DNA of 5,868 bases from Actinomycetota bacterium (GTDB lineage Bacteria; Actinomycetota; Actinomycetes; Mycobacteriales; Mycobacteriaceae). Shown piece after piece: positions 1 to 5,733 of this stretch. The stretch's first letter is position 1. Every line of letters begins with the position of its first letter. The notes under the pieces were generated by a model. That model had not been told where the DNA came from. It saw nothing but the letters and a program-made list of their open reading frames with translations, and did no database searches. The stretch is taken from positions 1 to 5,868 of the forward strand of contig SYAA01000259.1 of assembly GCA_005789055.1 (NCBI GenBank). Direction: 5' to 3'. The translations under genes and the position numbers were made by a program.

Positions 1-887
1 GCCGCCACTTCGTGGCCGGGATGTTCGGCCAGGCCCGGATAAAGCACCTGGCTCACGGCCGGATGCCCGGCGAGGAACGCGGCGACTTGGGCGGCGTTGT
101 CGCAGTGGCGTTGCATCCGCAACTCAAGTGTCTTCAGGCCCCGCATCGTCAGGTAGGCATCGAAGGGGCCCGGCACGGCGCCGGCGCCGTTCTGCAGGAA
201 CGCGAACTTGGCATCGAGTTCCTCACTGTCGGTGATCAGCGCACCGCCCACCACATCGGAATGCCCGCCGATATATTTCGTCGTCGAGTGCAACACGATG
301 TCGGCCCCCAGGGTCAACGGTTGTTGCAATGCCGGTGAGGCAAAGGTGTTGTCCACCAGGACCATTGCACCCACACCGCGACCAATTTCGGCGATCGCGG
401 CGATGTCGGCGATCGAAAGGAGTGGGTTGGTGGGTGTCTCCACCCAGATCATCCGAGTGGTCGTGGTGATCGCCGACCGGACCGCGTCGAGGTCGGACAG
501 GTGCACCGGGGTGTGGTCGACACCCCACTCCCGGAACACCTTGTCGATCAGTCGGAAGGTGCCGCCGTAGGCGTCGTCAGGAATCACGATGTGATCGCCG
601 GGACGCAGGACGGCCCGCAGTGCGCAGTCCGAGGCACTCATCCCGGAACTGAAGGCCCTGCCGAACCGGCCCTCTTCGACCGCGGCCAGAACGGCTTCCA
701 GTGCCGCACGGGTCGGATTGCCGGTGCGCGCGTATTCGAAGCCGCCGCGCAGACCCCCGACACCGTCCTGTGCGAACGTGCTGCTCGCATAGATCGGCGT
801 GTTCACGGCCCCGGTTGCCGGGTCCGGGCGGTAGCCGGCGTGGATCGCTCTAGTGGCGAAGCCGTGCCGGCGGTGGGAGTCGGTCAT
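1..887 (-). CDS. metB: Cystathionine gamma-synthase / gamma-lyase family PLP enzyme (3' end outside window)
   Basis: This is a Cys/Met-metabolism PLP-dependent enzyme of fold type I. It makes cystathionine from cysteine and an activated homoserine, and mycobacterial members may also cleave cystathionine to cysteine; it is cytoplasmic and normally tetrameric. I translated it by hand from ATG at 887-885. The protein opens MTDSHRRHGFATRAIHAGYR and reads 295 codons to the left edge, against about 390 residues for the family, so about the last quarter is missing. Family landmarks are all intact: FEYARTGNPTR with Y52 and R54 (PLP-phosphate contacts from the neighbouring subunit), the VETPTNP segment, LVDNTFASP, and HSTTKYIGGHSD with K204 as the PLP Schiff-base lysine. 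The start is fixed because no other start codon lies in frame just upstream. The best SD-like run (GGGGGAG) is about 16 nt away, so initiation may rely on coupling to the gene upstream, whose stop is 35 nt away. Synteny with cbs supports metB over other family members, but sequence alone does not settle synthase versus lyase activity. Confidence 0.95.
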   Translation of the reverse strand, partial: MTDSHRRHGFATRAIHAGYRPDPATGAVNTPIYASSTFAQDGVGGLRGGFEYARTGNPTRAALEAVLAAVEEGRFGRAFSSGMSASDCALRAVLRPGDHIVIPDDAYGGTFRLIDKVFREWGVDHTPVHLSDLDAVRSAITTTTRMIWVETPTNPLLSIADIAAIAEIGRGVGAMVLVDNTFASPALQQPLTLGADIVLHSTTKYIGGHSDVVGGALITDSEELDAKFAFLQNGAGAVPGPFDAYLTMRGLKTLELRMQRHCDNAAQVAAFLAGHPAVSQVLYPGLAEHPGHEVA

Positions 888-922
888 CGCTGCCGAGCCT
901 AAACTCCCCCGCCGGGCGTGGA

Positions 923-1921
923 TCAGGCGGTGGCCGGTGCCACCGATCCGCCGCTGAGGCGGCGGTAGGTGTACACCAGGAAAAGGTAGGCGACCGGAGC
1001 GGTGACCAGCAGACCCACTCCGCAGAACAGAACGCCGACGAAGATGAGCGCGAGGAAGGTCAGCACTGCCAGCAGGACTGAACCGAAGTTGGCCTTGACG
1101 ATGTCGATGCTCGCCCTGATTCCGTCGATCGGCGAAAGGTTGCGGTCGACGATCGCGACGGTGGTGAACCAGGCGAAGACCATGAAGGCCAGACCGGGCA
1201 GGATGCACGCGAGCAGACCGACGATGGTCACGAGGTCAACGACCAGTCCGGCGATGACGACGGCGACGATATTGCGGGGCCGGAAGAACGACCCGATCGT
1301 CACCGGCTGTCCGTTCGCGATGTCGAGCAGCCCCGCGTAGCCGGCCGAGGCGATGGCCCCCTTGACGATGATCTGCACCATGGTGCCCAGGATCACCACC
1401 AGGGAACCGACACCGGTCATAGTCCGCGTCGCCGTCTCGATGATGCCGTCGGCGGTGTCGTAGGCGGCGAATGTCTCCGGTGAGACCGCTTGCAGCGCGG
1501 CCTGGGTTACCCAGTTGAGGGCAAGGCCGATCAGCCAGAACACCAGGGTCGCCACCACCAGGGGTAGCGCATTCTTAGTGAACTTCTGCCAGGCCCACGA
1601 CAAACCCTCGCCGACGCTGTATCGGTTCGCCGGGAGGCCGAAACCGGGCGGCGGCGGGAAGTAGCCGCCCTCAGCCGGCGGTGGCGGCGGGTACGCACCG
1701 GGCGGAGGGTACGCACCGGGCGGAGGAGCAGGGGGGTAGGCGCCGGGCGGATAGGCACCTTGCGGCGGGGGGCCCCATCCCGGCGGCGGACCGTAACCCG
1801 GACCCGGCGGCGGATAGTTGCCCGGCGGCGGACCGTAACCTTGACCCGGCGGCGGGTAGTCCCCCGGCGGCGGAAAGCTGCTGGGCGGAAAGTTGCTGGG
1901 CGGCACGGGCGGTTCGGTCAC
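923..1921 (-). CDS. Proline/glycine/tyrosine-rich multi-pass membrane protein at the pra locus
   Basis: The protein has 332 residues in two parts. Residues 1-95 are low complexity, built from PPPG, GYGPPPG and GAYPPP units with almost no charge. Residues 100-322 form a membrane domain with hydrophobic stretches near 117-137, 171-192, 217-240, 242-258, 280-300 and 301-318, followed by a short tail ending VAPATA. A segment such as FFRPRNIVA (212-220) and the DRNLSPIDGIRAS loop (259-271) separate helices. Function is unknown. The gene occupies the position of pra (Rv1078) next to metB, but I do not see the RDD-domain pattern I associate with Pra. The architecture resembles the other mycobacterial proline/glycine-rich membrane proteins (Rv2560 type), from memory only. 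The start is GTG (1921-1919) with a good SD, AGGGGAG, four bases upstream. It follows cbs by 44 nt and precedes metB by 35 nt, so it is probably co-transcribed with both. Confidence 0.9.
   Translation of the reverse strand: MTEPPVPPSNFPPSSFPPPGDYPPPGQGYGPPPGNYPPPGPGYGPPPGWGPPPQGAYPPGAYPPAPPPGAYPPPGAYPPPPPAEGGYFPPPPGFGLPANRYSVGEGLSWAWQKFTKNALPLVVATLVFWLIGLALNWVTQAALQAVSPETFAAYDTADGIIETATRTMTGVGSLVVILGTMVQIIVKGAIASAGYAGLLDIANGQPVTIGSFFRPRNIVAVVIAGLVVDLVTIVGLLACILPGLAFMVFAWFTTVAIVDRNLSPIDGIRASIDIVKANFGSVLLAVLTFLALIFVGVLFCGVGLLVTAPVAYLFLVYTYRRLSGGSVAPATA
1689..1724 (-). repeat. Perfect 18-bp tandem direct repeat within a coding region
   Basis: Positions 1689-1706 and 1707-1724 are identical. They encode consecutive GAYPPP-type hexapeptide units (around residues 66-78) of the proline-rich membrane protein. 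Neighbouring bases hold further imperfect copies. Perfect identity suggests recent duplication or slippage. Confidence 0.85.
1775..1858 (-). repeat. Two-copy 42-bp in-frame tandem repeat
   Basis: The copies lie at 1775-1816 and 1817-1858 and match at 35 of 42 positions by hand count. Each encodes 14 residues of the form YPPPG-x-GYGPPPG-x in the N-terminal part of the proline-rich membrane protein (residues 22-49). The period is a multiple of three, so copy-number change would keep the reading frame. Confidence 0.85.
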
Positions 1922-1925
1922 GGGA

Positions 1926-1932
1926 CTCCCCT
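1926..1932 (-). promoter_or_regulatory. Ribosome binding site supporting a GTG start
   Basis: Read on the minus strand this is AGGGGAG, four bases before GTG at 1921-1919. It supports the GTG as the real start of the proline-rich membrane protein; the spacing is slightly short but usable. Confidence 0.65.
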
Positions 1933-1933
1933 G

Positions 1934-1945
1934 TTCAGGACTGAA
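1934..1945. other. Small inverted repeat in the cbs-to-proline-rich-gene gap
   Basis: The sequence TTCAG-GA-CTGAA forms 5-bp arms around two bases, midway in the 44-nt gap and just upstream of the SD of the proline-rich gene. It has no U-tract and is too short to call a terminator. It could be a weak operator or RNA hairpin, or chance. Confidence 0.25.
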
Positions 1946-1965
1946 GCGGCTGCAACCCTATCAAC

Positions 1966-3360
1966 TCATCGCCGCCGCGGGCCTTCGGAGAGGTAGCCCA
2001 GTAGATCGTGGCGGGTGATCACGCCGACTGGTTTGCCGTCCTCGACGACCATCACCGCGTCGACGTCGCGCAACGCCTTGGCGGCGGCGCTGGCCTGATC
2101 TCCCGCGCCGATCATCGGAAGCGGCGGGCTCATGTGCACCGCTACCGCATCGGCCAGTTGCGCGCGGCCCTCGAACACCGCCGAGAGCAGTTCGCGCTCC
2201 GACACACTGCCGGCCACCTCACCGGCCATTACCGGCGGTTCGGCCCCGACCACCGGCATCTGGGACACCCCGTACTCGCGCAGGATCCCGATGGCGTCGC
2301 GCACCGTCTCCGACGGATGGGTGTGCACCAGGTCCGGCAGCGCCCCGGACTTGCCGCGCAGCACGTCGCCGACCGTCGGTTCGGGCAACGTGTCGTCCAG
2401 TGGTGTGCGCAGGAATCCGTAGGACGACATCCAGGAGTCATTGAAGATTTTCGACAGGTAGCCGCGGCCGCTGTCGGGCAGGAGTACCACGATCAGCGCG
2501 TCCGGGCCGGCCTCAGCGGCCACCCGCAGCGCCGCCACAGCGGCCATGCCACAGGATCCGCCCACCAGCAGACCCTCCTCACGGGCCAGTCGACGCGTCA
2601 TGTCGAAGGAATCGGCGTCGGAAACCGCGATGATCTGATCGGCGATCGCCGGGTCGTATGCCGCGGGCCAGAAGTCCTCGCCGACACCCTCCACCAGATA
2701 GGGCCGACCGGTTCCGCCGGAGTACACCGAGCCCTCGGGATCGGCACCGATGATCTTGACCCGTCCGCCCGACACCTCCTTGAGGTAGCGCCCGACGCCG
2801 GTGATCGTCCCGCCCGTGCCGACCCCTGCGACGAAGTGCGTGATCTTTCCGTCGGTATCCGCCCAGATCTCCGGGCCGGTGGTCTCGTAGTGACTCGCTG
2901 GGCCGTTGGGGTTGGAGTACTGGTCGGGCTTCCAGGCGTCCTCGATCTCGGCGACCAGCCGGTCGGAGACGCTGTAGTAGCTGTCCGGGTGCTCGGGCGG
3001 GACCGCGGTGGGGCAGACGACGACCTCGGCGCCGTAGGCGCGCAATACGTTTCGCTTGTCCTCGCTGACCTTGTCGGGGCAGACGAAGACACATTTGTAG
3101 CCGCGTCGCTGGGCCACCAGCGCCAGACCGACACCGGTGTTGCCGGAGGTGGGCTCGACGATGGTGCCGCCGACCTTGAGCTGACCGCTCGCCTCCGCGG
3201 CGTCGATCATCTTGATCGCGATCCGGTCCTTGGAGCTGCCGCCCGGGTTGAGGTACTCGACCTTGGCCGCGACCACACCGGCCCCCTCCGGAACCACCGA
3301 GTTCAGCTGAACCAACGGGGTGTTGCCGATCAACTCGCTGATGTGTTGCGCGATTCGCAT
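1966..3360 (-). CDS. cbs: Cystathionine beta-synthase with C-terminal CBS-domain pair
   Basis: The enzyme condenses homocysteine with serine (or a related donor) to cystathionine, the first step of reverse transsulfuration, using PLP in the cytoplasm. The protein has 464 residues. The catalytic fold type II domain covers about 1-315: K44 in NPGGSSKDR is the PLP Schiff-base lysine, TSGNTG (71-76) is the asparagine loop that contacts PLP, GTGGT (181-185) binds the PLP phosphate, and S269 in VGGSCG is the residue expected to bond the pyridine nitrogen. Two CBS domains follow, at about 329-393 and 403-460, a pair that binds S-adenosylmethionine in other CBS enzymes. There is no N-terminal haem domain as in the human enzyme. 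The start is ATG at 3360-3358. The upstream gene's stop lies in the same frame ten codons earlier with no other start between, so this start is forced although no good SD is visible. Neighbouring metB completes the pathway. Confidence 0.97.
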   Translation of the reverse strand: MRIAQHISELIGNTPLVQLNSVVPEGAGVVAAKVEYLNPGGSSKDRIAIKMIDAAEASGQLKVGGTIVEPTSGNTGVGLALVAQRRGYKCVFVCPDKVSEDKRNVLRAYGAEVVVCPTAVPPEHPDSYYSVSDRLVAEIEDAWKPDQYSNPNGPASHYETTGPEIWADTDGKITHFVAGVGTGGTITGVGRYLKEVSGGRVKIIGADPEGSVYSGGTGRPYLVEGVGEDFWPAAYDPAIADQIIAVSDADSFDMTRRLAREEGLLVGGSCGMAAVAALRVAAEAGPDALIVVLLPDSGRGYLSKIFNDSWMSSYGFLRTPLDDTLPEPTVGDVLRGKSGALPDLVHTHPSETVRDAIGILREYGVSQMPVVGAEPPVMAGEVAGSVSERELLSAVFEGRAQLADAVAVHMSPPLPMIGAGDQASAAAKALRDVDAVMVVEDGKPVGVITRHDLLGYLSEGPRRR

Positions 3361-3387
3361 GACTACATGGTGGCAGCCCGTGCGGCG

Positions 3388-4344
3388 TCAGTCCGCGTGG
3401 GCCACCGATTCGCGCTTGGACCTCCGGAACGGCAACCGCTCCACCAGGAATACCAGCACGACGCCCACCACCAGCCCCACCAGTGCAGAAGCCAGCGTGT
3501 TGACCATCCAGCCGAGCACACCGCCCAGGCCCGGCACGCCGTGCACGACCTTCTCTAGTTGGTGCACAAGGTGATACGGCGCGTGCCACCCCAACTCGTC
3601 GAATCCGACCAGCAGAATGTGGCCGCCCACCCACAGCATGGCGGCGGTGCCGATCACCGAGAGCCACGCGAGCACTTTGGGCATACCAATCACCAGCATC
3701 CGGCCCAGCCGCTGCGACGTCCGGGAGTCTCGCCCTGCCAGTGCCAGCCCGACGTCATCCATCTTCACGATCAGCGCCACGACCCCGTAGACCACCACGG
3801 TGATTCCCACCCCGACGACGGCCAGGATTGCCCCCCGCGACACCACCGGTTCGGTGATGACCTCTTTGAGCGCGATCACCATGATTTCGGCCGACAGGAT
3901 GAAGTCCGTGCGAATCGCGCCCGCGATCGTCGTTGCCTCGGCGTCGGGCCCGAGTTCCGCCGCCGGCGCATCGTGATCGTGATCGTCGTGGCGCAGTGCG
4001 TGGATGATCTTGTGCGCGCCTTCGTAGGCCAGGAAGCATCCGCCGAACATCAAGATGACCTCAACGACGATCGGGGCGACCGCACTGAGCAGCAGAGCCG
4101 CCGGCAAGATGATGAGCAACTTGTTGCGCAGCGAACCGATCGCGATGCGACGGATGATGGGCAGCTCGCGCTCAGCGGCGAGCCCCCGTACGTAGGCGGG
4201 GGTGACCGCGGTGTCGTCGATCACCACGCCGGCCGCCTTCACGCTGGCCTTCGCCGCTGCCGCACCGACGTCGTCGACCGACGCGGCGGCTAACTTCGCC
4301 AGCGCGGCGACGTCGTCCAATAAACCGACCAGACCGCTTGCCAT
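3388..4344 (-). CDS. DUF808 / YedI-family inner-membrane protein
   Basis: The protein has 318 residues and closely follows the DUF808 family (E. coli YedI), whose molecular function is unknown. Family signatures are visible: LLDDVAALAKLAA near the N-terminus, AAGVVIDDTAVTP (38-49), RELPIIRRIAIGSLRNK (59-75), and the strongly conserved GAIRTDFILSAEI (142-154) followed by VKMDD (193-197). Hydrophobic segments lie at about 76-107 (probably two helices), 171-193, 222-247 and 275-303. A hydrophilic loop at 117-137 contains an acidic/histidine cluster, HDDHDHD (119-125). The C-terminus is basic then acidic, RRSKRESVAHAD. The ATG start has a good SD, AGAGGAG, five bases upstream. The gene starts 66 nt after lipU and ends 27 nt before cbs, so it is probably an operon member. 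As I recall, M. tuberculosis has lipU and cbs adjacent, which would make this an insertion or a lineage-specific loss. Confidence 0.93.
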   Translation of the reverse strand: MASGLVGLLDDVAALAKLAAASVDDVGAAAAKASVKAAGVVIDDTAVTPAYVRGLAAERELPIIRRIAIGSLRNKLLIILPAALLLSAVAPIVVEVILMFGGCFLAYEGAHKIIHALRHDDHDHDAPAAELGPDAEATTIAGAIRTDFILSAEIMVIALKEVITEPVVSRGAILAVVGVGITVVVYGVVALIVKMDDVGLALAGRDSRTSQRLGRMLVIGMPKVLAWLSVIGTAAMLWVGGHILLVGFDELGWHAPYHLVHQLEKVVHGVPGLGGVLGWMVNTLASALVGLVVGVVLVFLVERLPFRRSKRESVAHAD

Positions 4345-4349
4345 TGCCG

Positions 4350-4356
4350 CTCCTCT
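4350..4356 (-). promoter_or_regulatory. Ribosome binding site of the DUF808 gene
   Basis: On the minus strand this reads AGAGGAG, five bases before the ATG at 4344-4342. Six of its bases (GAGGAG) could pair with CUCCUC transcribed from 4399-4404, just after the lipU stop, which would hide the site in an RNA hairpin. Confidence 0.7.
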
Positions 4357-4381
4357 GTTGCGGGCCTTGGACGCGAAGTCT

Positions 4382-4419
4382 ACCCGCGGCGCCGGGTGGA
4401 GGAGACCGGCTCAGCCGGT
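4382..4419 (-). other. Two short hairpins around and after the lipU stop codon
   Basis: At 4405-4419 the sequence ACCGGC-TCA-GCCGGT is a perfect 6-bp inverted repeat whose three-base centre is exactly the lipU stop codon (TGA on the minus strand). At 4382-4397, ACCCG/CGGGT arms enclose six bases. Neither is followed by a T-run in the direction of transcription, so a classical intrinsic terminator is unlikely. A pause, processing site or weak attenuator is possible. The inverted repeats are seen directly; their role is inferred. Confidence 0.4.
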
Positions 4420-5541
4420 GGCTTCGCGGATGTACTCCCCGATCTGACGCAGCGATCGGCTCGCCTCCGGAATGAGCGGCGCAGCCATCTGGAAATCGTG
4501 AATCTGACCGGGCCACACCCGGACCTCGGTCGGCACCCCGGCCGCGGCAAGCCGCCGGGCCGCCAGACGGGCGTCGTGCAACAGCACCTCAGAACCGGAG
4601 ACGTGGATCAATGTCCGCGGCAGGCCGGGCTCGATATTGTCCAGCGGTTCATAGACGTCTTCGGGTACGCCGTCGACGATGTTCCTGGCGGCGGCCCGGG
4701 CCACGAGGGCCACGAGGGCGTGAAAAGCCTTCGGTGGGAACATCGAATCGCTGTAGATGTTCGGGTGGGTCAGCTTCGGATCCTGTTCCAACTGAAGCAG
4801 CGGGGACAGCGCGACGATGGCTGCGGGGGTTTCATTTTCAGCCTGCAGCCGTTGCGCCAGTGCCATCGCGAGATATCCGCCGGCCGAGTCACCCGCCAGC
4901 ACGATCTGCTCGGGCTCGTATCCGCGCAGTCGCAACCAGCGATATGCGTCGTGGCAGTCATCGATGGCCATGCCGATGGTGTGCTTGGGAATCAACCGGT
5001 AGTCGACCACCAGCACCGGTGAGTCCGCGTACTTCGACAATGCTCCGGCCAGTCGGCTGTGGGAGTTCACCCCGCACGTCATGAATGCGCCACCGTGCAT
5101 GTAGAGGACGACCCGGCGGCGGCCGTCGGCCGGCATCACACCCGGTGCCCGAACGAGTTGGGCGGAGGCGTTGGGCAGTCCGACCGTGGCCCGAACCGTT
5201 CCGGGAGACGGGAGCAGTGCGCGTCCGACGAAGTCCACCACTCCGAACGGCCACGGCCAGTGCGGCACGTGACTGAGAACCGCGAGAGCGGGCCACATGG
5301 TGACGCGCGCACCGAGGGCGACCAGTCGCGCGGCAACGCCGGGGCCGTCCTCGATGATTTCGATGGGCGCTCCGTCGCTGACGGGGTATTTCCGGGGACG
5401 GGCGGGAACGGCCCGCCGCGCTGTCTTTGGTGTTCCGGTCTTCGTCGGCGACACGGCGGCCTCTGGTACCACGGCGGTCTTTGGTGACGCGGCAGTCTTT
5501 GGTGTCACAGTCTTGGGTGTCACCTTGCTCGGTGCGGTCAT
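4411..5541 (-). CDS. lipU: HSL-family (hormone-sensitive-lipase type) alpha/beta-hydrolase, LipU-like esterase
   Basis: This is a probable carboxylesterase acting on short- or medium-chain esters; the natural substrate is unknown. Numbering is from ATG at 5541. The HSL oxyanion-hole motif HGG is at 149-151 after the YMHGGAF strand, the nucleophile S219 lies in GDSAGG (217-222), H348 is in GQIHDF, and the acid is probably E318 in SGSEVLLHDA, where many relatives have Asp in a DPL motif. Residues 8-40 are a repetitive Thr/Ser-Pro-Lys-Thr tail, absent from typical family members. The protein has 376 residues, against roughly 300 for M. tuberculosis LipU as I remember it, and the excess is N-terminal. 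I chose ATG 5541 because AGGGAG at 5555-5550 sits eight bases upstream. A TTG two codons earlier (5547) is possible but would leave only two bases of spacing. No signal peptide is apparent. It heads the likely operon with DUF808, cbs and metB. Confidence 0.92.
   Translation of the reverse strand: MTAPSKVTPKTVTPKTAASPKTAVVPEAAVSPTKTGTPKTARRAVPARPRKYPVSDGAPIEIIEDGPGVAARLVALGARVTMWPALAVLSHVPHWPWPFGVVDFVGRALLPSPGTVRATVGLPNASAQLVRAPGVMPADGRRRVVLYMHGGAFMTCGVNSHSRLAGALSKYADSPVLVVDYRLIPKHTIGMAIDDCHDAYRWLRLRGYEPEQIVLAGDSAGGYLAMALAQRLQAENETPAAIVALSPLLQLEQDPKLTHPNIYSDSMFPPKAFHALVALVARAAARNIVDGVPEDVYEPLDNIEPGLPRTLIHVSGSEVLLHDARLAARRLAAAGVPTEVRVWPGQIHDFQMAAPLIPEASRSLRQIGEYIREATG
5422..5520 (-). repeat. 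Degenerate repeat encoding the T/S-P-K-T tail of LipU
   Basis: The plus strand shows recurrent GTCTTTGGTG-like units. On the coding strand they give TPKT at residues 8-11 and 13-16, SPKT at 19-22, SPTKT at 31-35 and TPKT at 37-40. The segment is richer in A (AAA/AAG lysine codons) than the enzyme core. It is low complexity and Pro/Lys/Thr-rich, so probably disordered. Confidence 0.8.
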
Positions 5542-5733
5542 GGTCAACGCTCCCTACAAGTGCGTAGTGACGTGCGTGTCATGCATGCCGACTCGACCCG
5601 AACAGCTAATCGGCGAGCCTGGTGATCCAGCTTGACAGCTGTGATGCAGCCCACAACCTATGAAGCTATTTCTTTCCGTATCCGATACCCGTCCGTAACC
5701 GGAAAACCCTGTTGAGAGGCCAAACTATCTCTC
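5542..5733. promoter_or_regulatory. Divergent intergenic region between lipU and the exported hydrolase gene
   Basis: This region of about 190 bases contains no convincing ORF and must hold the promoters for both directions. It is less GC-rich than the flanking genes, with AT-richer stretches near 5655-5695. Seen in it are an inverted repeat CAGCT-TGAC-AGCTG at 5628-5641, a consensus-like TTGACA (5632-5637) overlapping it, and a second pairing GCTG...CAGC at 5638-5650. A TATGAA at 5659-5664 could be a -10, but the 21-base spacing to TTGACA is too long and the last T favoured in mycobacterial -10 elements is absent. I cannot assign a start site in either direction. Confidence 0.5.
5550..5555 (-). 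promoter_or_regulatory. Ribosome binding site deciding the lipU start
   Basis: The minus-strand sequence AGGGAG lies eight bases before ATG 5541 but only two before TTG 5547, which favours the ATG as the start. Confidence 0.6.

Larger units (their letters stand above)
1..5555 (-). other. Probable five-gene operon lipU - DUF808 - cbs - proline-rich protein - metB
   Basis: All five genes lie on the minus strand with gaps of 66, 27, 44 and 35 nt. None of the gaps holds a hairpin followed by a T-run. The weak or absent SDs at cbs and metB are consistent with translation coupled to the preceding gene. An additional internal promoter, for instance before cbs or the proline-rich gene, cannot be excluded by eye. 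Confidence 0.65.

Noticed and set aside
501..902. Plus-strand open frames opposite metB
   Set aside because: The minus strand encodes the full conserved N-terminal three quarters of a cystathionine gamma-synthase-type enzyme, so the plus-strand frames are shadows.
1682..1862. Repeats that could be mistaken for a CRISPR-like array
   Set aside because: They are short in-frame tandem units coding for PPPG/GAYPPP peptide, with no unique spacers.
2008..3558. A 516-codon open frame on the plus strand, antisense to cbs
   Set aside because: Long antisense frames are expected in GC-rich mycobacterial DNA. Its product is rich in His/Arg/Asp/Gly with no recognisable domain, and it lies opposite a well-matched enzyme.
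2579..3667. A 362-codon open frame on the minus strand overlapping cbs and the DUF808 gene
   Set aside because: It overlaps two clearly assigned genes in another frame, and its product is arginine/glycine-rich low complexity typical of an out-of-frame shadow.
3559..4293. A 244-codon plus-strand frame opposite the DUF808 gene
   Set aside because: The product is unstructured and His/Asp/Arg-rich, without membrane segments or motifs, whereas the minus-strand protein matches DUF808 throughout.
4382..4419. Intrinsic terminator between lipU and the DUF808 gene
   Set aside because: The stems are short and no T-run follows on the minus strand. The next gene's SD is close, so read-through is more likely.
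5545..5547. TTG as lipU start
   Set aside because: Only two bases separate it from the SD; the ATG two codons downstream has eight-base spacing.
5701..5733. GGAAAA as a -35 for an extracytoplasmic-function sigma factor upstream of the plus-strand gene
   Set aside because: I could not find a matching -10 (GTT-type) element at suitable spacing, and the motif is too short to stand alone.
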